Below, piece by piece: positions 53,992 to 62,800 of a DNA stretch of 64,000 bases. The first letter of the stretch is position 1. Each line of letters opens with the position of its first letter. Where the stretch lies: assembly GCA_001874335.1 (NCBI GenBank), contig MPDE01000008.1:93477-157476 (forward strand), written 5' to 3'. A program made the translations under genes and the position numbers. The notes below the pieces were generated by a model. The model was not told the DNA's origin and ran no database searches. It worked only from the letters and a program-made list of their open reading frames with translations. This stretch comes from Bacteroidetes bacterium MedPE-SWsnd-G2 (lineage in GTDB: Bacteria; Bacteroidota; Bacteroidia; Flavobacteriales; Flavobacteriaceae).

Positions 53992-56043
53992 CTAAGCTTT
54001 ATTTTTATTTAAGTAATATTCGTATGTTTTAAACTGTGCTCTCACCTTTGGCAAATCATTCTTACGATATTGATTGTCCTGAGTCTCATTCAAAATTCGA
54101 GCTTTTAAATTATCTTTCCAACAGATGTCAAAAATATCTTGTAACTCTTGTTTAATGTCTTCATCATAAATCGGGCAAGAAACCTCTACCCTATTCTCAA
54201 TATTTCTTGTCATTAAATCTGCTGAAGAAATATAAATTTTAATATCATTATTATTACAGAACATAAACAATCTCGTATGTTCCAAAAACTTATCAACGAT
54301 ACTAATAATCTCAATATTTTCACTCATTCCCTCAACTCCCGGAATTAAGCAACAAATTCCCCTAACAACCATTTGAATTTTTACTCCTGCTCTACTCGCT
54401 TCATATAATTTGTCCACCATAGCATAACTTGATAAACTATTTAGCTTAAGTTTTATAAATGCAGGAAGTCCATTTTTTACATTTTCTATCTCTTGATCTA
54501 TAAGATTGAAAATTTTAGATTTTGTGTAATGAGGTGACGTAATTATATGCCTGTACCTTGGCATTACATAGTTTATTTCAAAAAAGTTAAATACTTTGTT
54601 AAGGTCCTTTAATATTTTAGGATTAGCCGTAAAAAGAGTAAAATCGGTATATATTTTTGCAGTCGATTCATTGAAGTTACCCGTGCTTACAAAGCCATAT
54701 CGCTCAAGTTTATCCCCTTCTTCTCGTTCAATGACGCACATTTTACTATGTACTTTTAAGCCTTTAACTCCAAAAATTAATTGTACTCCACCGCGTTCCA
54801 TTTTTTCGGCATATGCAATATTTGCTTTCTCGTCGAATCTCGCTTGAAGCTCCAATGAAACCGTTACCTTTTTGCCATTTTTTGCTGCATTAATTAGAGA
54901 ACTTGCAACATGTGAAATTTGGGCTAATCTATAAATAGTGATTTTTATGGTTTTGACCTTTGGATCTAATGCGGCATCTCTTAAAAATTTAACGACATAT
55001 GAAAAGGTATGGTATGGTGTATATAAGAGGTAATCTTTCTTTTTAATGTTTTCAAAAATACTGGTCTCTAAACTAAGACCTTTGATATTAAGTGGAACAA
55101 TTTTAGAATACAATAAATCTGTTCTTCCTAAACTAGGAAAACTAATATAATCTCTTCTATTATGATATCTACCACCAGGTATTACACTATCAAACGAATC
55201 AATATTCATTTTGGCCATTAGATATTCTAATGTTTCTTGATCAATAGTTTTATCATAAACAAACCTAACAGGTTCACCTATTTGTCGGTCTTTTACACTA
55301 TCAGCGATTTTATTTATAAAGCTCTTACTTAAGTCACTGTCAAAATCTAACTCTGCATCCCTGGTTATTTTAATCATATGAGCCGAGATATCTGTGTAAT
55401 CAAAAATGTTAAAGATGTCTTTTAAGCAATACCTAATAAGGTCATCCAACATAATGATATAGCTTTTACCATTTTTACGAGGTAAGACAACAAATCGATC
55501 TATAGATTTAGGGATTTCTATAAGAGCATATTGCTTTGCACCACTAGATAGTGTCATATTCACAGCCAAATATGCGGCACTATCTTTTAATACGGGAAGT
55601 TTAATACCATCGTTAAGTATTAAAACAACTAAAGCAGGGCTAACTTTTCTAAAATAATATTCCCGAATGTATTCATGTAGTCCCTCAGAAATTTGAGTTT
55701 CATTTATTATATAAATGTCTTCTTGTTCAAGCTCCTTATGAATTTTATTCAAGATTGAAAGGCTATTTGACTGGTGTTTAATGACCTCTTTAGTAATTAA
55801 ATCGAGTAAATCAACAGCTTTTACACCTAATTGACTTTTCCCTCCTTTTCCGGCATGAACAATTCGTTTTACAGTTGCATATCTCACTTTAAAAAATTCA
55901 TCCAAATTATTTGAGAAGATTCCTAAAAATCGCAACCGCTCAATTAAAGGTACATTTTGGTCATCTGCTTCTTGTAAAACACGAGCATTAAATTGTAACC
56001 AGCTTAATTCTCTATTTATGTAAATATTTTTGTTGTCTTTCAT
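53992..56043 (-). CDS. ppk1: Polyphosphate kinase 1
   Basis: 683 aa, full length with N, H and two PLD-like catalytic domains. INRELSWLQFNARVLQEA opens the protein, DYLLYTPYHTFSYVVKFL lies in the middle, and the phosphorylated His is in GLKVHSKMCVIER, followed by YGFVSTGNFNESTA. It makes polyphosphate from ATP reversibly at the membrane or in the cytoplasm. It overlaps the sixA stop by 1 bp. Confidence 0.96.
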   Translation of the reverse strand: MKDNKNIYINRELSWLQFNARVLQEADDQNVPLIERLRFLGIFSNNLDEFFKVRYATVKRIVHAGKGGKSQLGVKAVDLLDLITKEVIKHQSNSLSILNKIHKELEQEDIYIINETQISEGLHEYIREYYFRKVSPALVVLILNDGIKLPVLKDSAAYLAVNMTLSSGAKQYALIEIPKSIDRFVVLPRKNGKSYIIMLDDLIRYCLKDIFNIFDYTDISAHMIKITRDAELDFDSDLSKSFINKIADSVKDRQIGEPVRFVYDKTIDQETLEYLMAKMNIDSFDSVIPGGRYHNRRDYISFPSLGRTDLLYSKIVPLNIKGLSLETSIFENIKKKDYLLYTPYHTFSYVVKFLRDAALDPKVKTIKITIYRLAQISHVASSLINAAKNGKKVTVSLELQARFDEKANIAYAEKMERGGVQLIFGVKGLKVHSKMCVIEREEGDKLERYGFVSTGNFNESTAKIYTDFTLFTANPKILKDLNKVFNFFEINYVMPRYRHIITSPHYTKSKIFNLIDQEIENVKNGLPAFIKLKLNSLSSYAMVDKLYEASRAGVKIQMVVRGICCLIPGVEGMSENIEIISIVDKFLEHTRLFMFCNNNDIKIYISSADLMTRNIENRVEVSCPIYDEDIKQELQDIFDICWKDNLKARILNETQDNQYRKNDLPKVRAQFKTYEYYLNKNKA

Positions 56044-56528
56044 TATTTTAAATCTCTAGGAAAAATAGTCAATTTGGTTATACCTTTTTTTAATTCAGAC
56101 CAAGAATCTATATCAAATGTTAACCACACCAATCCACTTGTTGGTAAATGTGATATATATTGGTCGCCAAATATATTAGAAATTGAGTTAAATGCATTGT
56201 TGTGCCCAAATAAGAATATTAAGTTTTGGTTGTCATCTAATTTTTTAAGGAATTCTGTAACCTTTTCACCTCCAAAATCATACAGTTTATCTGTGATTTC
56301 CAAATCTTTTTCCGGCACCTTCAAAACCTGTAAAAAAATCTTACAAGTACTTAAAGCTCTGTTAGCGTGACTACTATATACTTTATCAATTGTGTTAATA
56401 TCAAGTTTTAATTGTTGAGCAACTAATAGTGCATCCCTTTGACCACGTGCCTTGAGAGGTCTTTTGTCATCCGAGACATTGTGTTTCCAAGATGATTTTC
56501 CGTGTCGTACTAAAATTAGGTTTTTCAT
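56043..56528 (-). CDS. sixA: SixA-like histidine phosphatase
   Basis: 161 aa. Histidine-phosphatase motif LVRHGKSSWKH (Arg8, His9, Gly10), second Arg/His blocks in DKRPLKARGQRDA and FLFGHNNAFNSIS. SixA proteins remove phosphate from phosphohistidine proteins. It is first in an operon with ppk1 and ppx, whose central enzyme uses a phosphohistidine, so a link is tempting but unproven. Confidence 0.9.
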   Translation of the reverse strand: MKNLILVRHGKSSWKHNVSDDKRPLKARGQRDALLVAQQLKLDINTIDKVYSSHANRALSTCKIFLQVLKVPEKDLEITDKLYDFGGEKVTEFLKKLDDNQNLIFLFGHNNAFNSISNIFGDQYISHLPTSGLVWLTFDIDSWSELKKGITKLTIFPRDLK

Positions 56529-56877
56529 AATTATGTTCGATTAAATGCAAATTTCATCGATTAAAAGTTGTAAATATCCGTTTTAACGAGTATTTTGGTC
56601 CCTTCAACATTTAATTTTGTTGTTTGAACCACTAATTATTTCTTTTGCTAAGTAAATTAATGTAAATGACCCCAAATCACAAATATATTAATAGATCCAT
56701 TCTAACTGTATTGTTTATCAATACACCTCCCTCTTTATTTTATAACATTTTAACAAGCTTTTTGGGGCTAAACAGAAGTAATATTAAACACTAATCTGTG
56801 AAATATTCATACTGGTTTAAGGTACATTATACCTTAAAGTCAGTTTTAGATATTATACATTTTGGATACACCATATA
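56529..56877. other. 349-bp intergenic region between the sixA operon and the second giant gene
   Basis: No gene seen. It holds a TATATTTG box for the minus strand (56680-56687) about 150 nt before sixA, and an inverted repeat of 9-bp arms at 56816-56838 in front of the giant gene. The rest is plain AT-rich sequence. Confidence 0.6.
56816..56838 (+). promoter_or_regulatory. Perfect inverted repeat upstream of the second giant gene
   Basis: TTTAAGGTA (56816-56824) and TACCTTAAA (56830-56838), 5-nt spacer, 39 nt before the ATG at 56878. It has no T-run, so an operator is more likely than a terminator. Confidence 0.45.
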
Positions 56878-59800
56878 ATGGAAGAAAAAAGAACTATTAG
56901 TCAATTTAAACCAAACAATATGAACGCAATTTTACGTCAGCAAAAATGCATTATTGTTATTTTGATAGCCTTATTTAGTAATGGCTACAACCTTTTTGGT
57001 CAAGTTAGTTATACTGATTTTAGTGCAGGTGCCGCAATAATTGATGTTGGGAATCCTAATCAAACAGAAAACAACGCCTTAAAACCATATGGATTAGTTT
57101 TTGATTTGGTTGAAAATGGAATTCCTGTGCATTGGATTATAAAACCAAATAAAAGTTTTGGTGGTACAACTGTAGATAATAAAGTTGATGAAGCCGATAT
57201 TGTTATAACTGGGTCTTCAAACTCTAATATGATTGCCCATGACATAATCAATAAGGAATGTAAAACTGGACCTTTTTTAATTGCTTCTGAATATGTAGAA
57301 ATAGCTACCCCTATATTAAATAGTTGGATTTCTAATAATAATGGGTTAACTGTATATTGGAACCTTATTGCATTAAGTGATATTCCTGTATATGGCACAT
57401 TAACTTCATTTCCAAACATTGTTATATATGATAATGGGAGTGATACACCTGATATTGTTGATGGGTTTTACGACAGAGCAGGAATAGATACAGGATACAG
57501 TTTAGGAACTCCTGGCGATTTATCACAATGTGATGAATTCTATGTATTATCACACCATACTGATCCTTACGATGTAAAACGAAAACCTAACAAACCTATT
57601 TCTTGGACACAACAAGACACTGATAATTTGTACAATTTTGTGGTAAATGGTGGAAATGTTTGGATGGGATGTCATGACGTTAGTTTAACAGAAACTGCAA
57701 TTGTTACCACAAGTGGCCAACGATTAAATTTCTTAAGTCAGGAAGGGTTAATTCCTTATGCAGATTTAACAGAAGTAGATACCTACGTTCCATGGTTAGC
57801 ACCTTATGATGCTATAGGCGGGTATGATGATAATAACATAGTTGAAAAGCACAACAATACATTTAATAATAACGAAGTACATTATAACTCAGATACGGCT
57901 TCTCATCCATTTATGCAATTTTATGGAAATATTGAGCCTGCGTTAAATGGCAATTCAGAACATGTTTATATTCCTTTTGGTTTAGGATGGAACACTGAAA
58001 CTTATGTTGGATTATACGATAATGGTGAAAATGATCCGAGGGCTGAGGACTTAGGAGCTATTGTAGTTTATGGTCATGCCTTTGGAAATTCTTCTTATGG
58101 AGAAATACTATATACTGGATCTCATATTAGTAGTTCAAATGATGGCACTAATGCCCAATGGGTAGGTGAATCTCGATTATTTGGTAACTTTTTATTAAAA
58201 TCGGCTTTAGGTTCAGCAATGAACCTTGATGTTTTAGGCTTAGATGCTATTTCTAATATAGAATGTGTTAATGCTAATATAGCGGTTAATACTACTGTAA
58301 CTGGTGGTTTAGGTGAATTAAGTTACTCTTGGGAGTCAGAAATAATGTCTGGTACTGCTAATAATGTAACATTTTCGTCGCATACAACTCCAAACCCTTC
58401 AATCCAAATTCCTTCAACGGTTGAGGAAACCACAATTTACAAAATCACTTTAACGGTAACAGACACCCCTAAAGATGGCTGTACTACACCAAAAACCGCT
58501 AAGTTTATAACTACAATTACTGTATATCCAGAACCAGAAATAACCTATGTGGTTACTCATAATTCATGCAAGGACGGGAATAATGGAGTTATAGAAGTAA
58601 ATATAACTGGAGGATTGGAACCGTATGATATATCTTGGACGGGGCCTAATAATTTTACTAGTGATTTAGATGTAATAAAAAATCTTGAATCGGGTATATA
58701 TTCTATTACTGTACTCGATAGTAATAACTGTTCTGCTCTTGCGGAGCCTCTTGATATTGAAATAACTTCAACAGATGTCGAAGCACCAAACTTAGTAGCT
58801 CCGTCAAATGTAACAATAGAAGGCTGTGAGTTAACTAGTTTAACAGGTTTAGAATATAGTACTACCCCAGTTGAAATTACAATAGCTCAATTAGAAGCCG
58901 GAATTGGTGGTAATGGTTCTGTTAAGGATGATTTAGGAATTGAAACTATAACTTATCAGGATTATACTAATAGTAATTGTCCTATTGTTATTACTAGGAC
59001 GTTTATAGCTACGGATGGATGTAACAACAAAGATGAACAAATTCAAATTATAACAATTGAAGATTCACTACCTCCTACTTTAGATACAACTGCATTTGAT
59101 TTTACAATTGAATGTAATGGTGATAATTATTTAGATGATTTAAATAGTTGGTTAAATAACAATGGAAATGCTTATGCATACGATAATTGCAGCGCCGTAA
59201 TTTGGACAAACAACTTTACAAGTTTAAACATGACTTGCGGTATTGCAGGCTCAACAGACGTAACTTTTACAGCTTCTGATGCTTGTGGAAATTCGGTTAG
59301 TACTACAGCCACGTTTACAATTGAAGATAATTTAGCACCTAATTTAGTTGGATTACCAAGTTACATTTCAAATGAGCAACCATCATGTGTTGATATTCCA
59401 GTGTTAAGTTTTCAAAACTATATTGAAGAAAGTGGAGATGGAAACAATTCAACTTTTTTAGAAGGTGAAGTATTCAGGTTTACTGATATCGCTTCTGGAA
59501 TTGACGCTCTATTAACTATTGTAGCAACGGTAAACACAACAGTGCCAATGTTAGATGATAACTCAAATGGTGTTGATGGACTAAAACCTCGAAGTGCGTT
59601 TTCTTTGGACCACACTGGAGATCAAGCGTATACCGAATATAGAATTGACTTTGTTGAAACAGGAACCTCTACTCCAAGCGAATTACCACAATTCATTGCA
59701 ACATTTAATGATATTGATGGAAATTCAAATTATGGAGAACAAAACTGGACCCAAAATACAACTAATTATACTTTAGAAAATCCAACAGATTTATCTATGA

Positions 59801-62800
59801 GTGAAGAAGGCTCATGGTTAGTCGCTACTGCTGGTTATGTAGAATACCCTGGTGTTACTAATTCAAATCCTCAGGCAAATATTTCTACTTTAAATCAAAA
59901 TACAACCAGCTTTTCATTTAGATTAGGTGTGATTTCAAGAAATGGTGCGCGATCTGGAAATGGAAGACAACACAGTGTTGAGTTTTCATGTATAAATGGA
60001 AACTTCAATAATCCTTCAACTGTGTCAGATCAAATTACTGTAGAATGTAATGATTTAGAAGATGCTGAAACAGTTACTGCTATTGATGATTGCAGTGAAG
60101 CAACTGTTGTTTTTACAGAAATTAGAACTGATGGCGATTGTGAAAATAATTATACCTTAGAAAGAACTTGGACTGCAACTGATTTATGTGGAAATGAGCT
60201 TTCTCGTACCTTAACTATTAATGTAGTAGACACCACTTTACCAAGTTTTACAGTTCCTAGTGATGTCACTATTAACTGTACTGAAGATGAATTAAACTTA
60301 GATTTAACTGGTCATGTGACCGATGAAAGCGATAATGGATGTGAAATTCCTGTACCTTTTGAATCGTCTTACACAGATGTTATTACTCCTGGATCTTGTG
60401 AAGGTAATTATATCATTACGAGAACTTGGTCATTGACAGATTCTTGTGGAAATACATTTTCTGAAGATCAAATTATTGAAGTTATAGACACTGAAGCGCC
60501 TTCGTTTAGTATGCCTCAAAACGTAACTATTCAATGTGATGGTGATTTAGATAACTTAAGTCAAACCGGTCAACCTTTTAATGTATTAGATAATTGTGAT
60601 TCTAACGTAACAGTTGATTACGAAGATACAGTGGTAAATGGTACTTGTAATTTTAATTATGAAGTTAAAAGAGAGTGGACTGTTTCAGATGCTTGCGGAA
60701 ACTCTACAACAGCAATTCAAACTATTACTATTGAAGACACTGAAGCTCCAATATTTGAAGCGCTTCCTTCAGAATCAACTCAAGAATGTGGATCGGATTT
60801 AAATTTTGTTGATCCAGTTGTTTCAGACAATTGTGATTCTAAAATTGATTTAAAATTTGTGGATACTATCGTAGATGGTGATTGTCCTAACTCCTATTCG
60901 GTTACAAGAACCTGGTCTGCAACAGATGATTGTGGAAACACGTCTAATGCAATTCAAATTATAAATATTGAGGACACACAAGCTCCAATTTTTGAGTCAC
61001 TTCCTTCAGAAGAAACAGTAAACTGTGAAGATGGGTTTGTTTTTCAACAAGCTGTCGTTTCAGATGAATGTTCTAACAGTATTCAACTTACCTTTAATGA
61101 TGTTTCTACAGGAGATTCTTGTGAAGGTAGTTATAGTGTAATAAGAACTTGGACAGCTATAGATGATTGTAATAATACATCAACAGCAACTCAAACTTTT
61201 ATTATAATAGATACAACGGCACCAGTATTTGAAAACCTTCCTTTGGTTTCTAATTTACAATGCGATGAAGAAATAGTATTTGCTGAGCCTTCAGCGACGG
61301 ATAATTGTGCAAAAGATGTAACCTTTTCTTTCGTAGATGAAACTATTCCAGGCACATGTGAAGGTAACTATACCATTATAAGAACTTGGACAGCTGCAGA
61401 TGATTGCGGAAATGAAGCCATTTCAACACATACAATTAATGTATCAGATTCTACAAATCCAATAATTTCAGGTTTACCTACAGGTATAATTTTGGAATGT
61501 ACAGATAAAGTAGATTTTGATACTCCAACTGCAACAGACAACTGTTCTACAAATGTTCAATTATCATTTGAAGATTCAACAATTGATGGCGATTGCAAAG
61601 GATCATATACAATGGTTAGAACTTGGACAGCCATTGACGATTGTGGAAACTCAACTACCGCTTCTCAATCAATTACAATTCAAGATTCAACACCTCCTGT
61701 TGGAACAATTCCTCAAGGAGAAAACAATTCTGAATTATGCTTAGATGATGCTTTAATTGCATACGAATTAGACACAGATTATATAGCTTCATTATTCACA
61801 GATAATTGCTCACAATCGGTTATTGTTAATCCATTAACAACCATTATTAATGGTGATAATTGTAATTGGGAAATTCATCATGATTTTGAAGTATTAGATG
61901 ATTGTGGTAATTCGACAGGAGATTACAAAATAAGTTATTTTGGAAATGATGCTACTACCCCAGAAATTGCTCCATTACCTGAAGATAGAACAATAGAATG
62001 TAATGAAACAGTGGAGTTTACTCAAGCAACTGCTTCTGACAATTGTACTGCAGATGTAACATTAACTTTCGAGGACGTTACTACTGACAGTTCTTGTGAA
62101 GGAGCTTATTCAATCACACGTACTTGGACTGCTACTGATGCTTGTGGAAATAGCTCAACGGCTACTCAAACAATCAATTTAGAAGATACCACTGCTCCAG
62201 TAATCGCTGTATTACCTGAAGCGTCAACAATAGAATGTAACGAAACAGTAGAGTTCACTCAAGCAACTGCAACTGATAACTGTACAGCTGATGTAACATT
62301 AACTTTCGAGGATGTAACAACTGATGGTAATTGTGAAGGAGCGTATTCAATCACACGTGCTTGGACTGCAACAGATGCTTGTGGAAATAGCTCAACAGCA
62401 ACTCAAACAATCAACGTAGAAGATACGATTGCTCCGGTAATAGATACGTTACCAGAAGCATCAACAATAGAATGTAATGAAACTGTAGAATTTGCTCAAG
62501 CAACTGCAATTGATAACTGTGCTACAGATGTGACATTAACTTTTGAAGATGTGACTACTGATGGTTCTTGTGAAGGATCTTATTCAATCACACGTACTTG
62601 GACGGCAACAGATGCTTGCGGAAACAGTTCAATAGCAACTCAAACAATCAATTTAGAAGATACCACTGCTCCAATTTTAAATATGCCAATAGATATTGTA
62701 GTTGAATGTGATAACATTCCTGATATGGAAACTCCTACGGCTACAGATAATTGTGACTCAAATGTTACTATTAATTTTATACATGAAAAAATCATACCTG

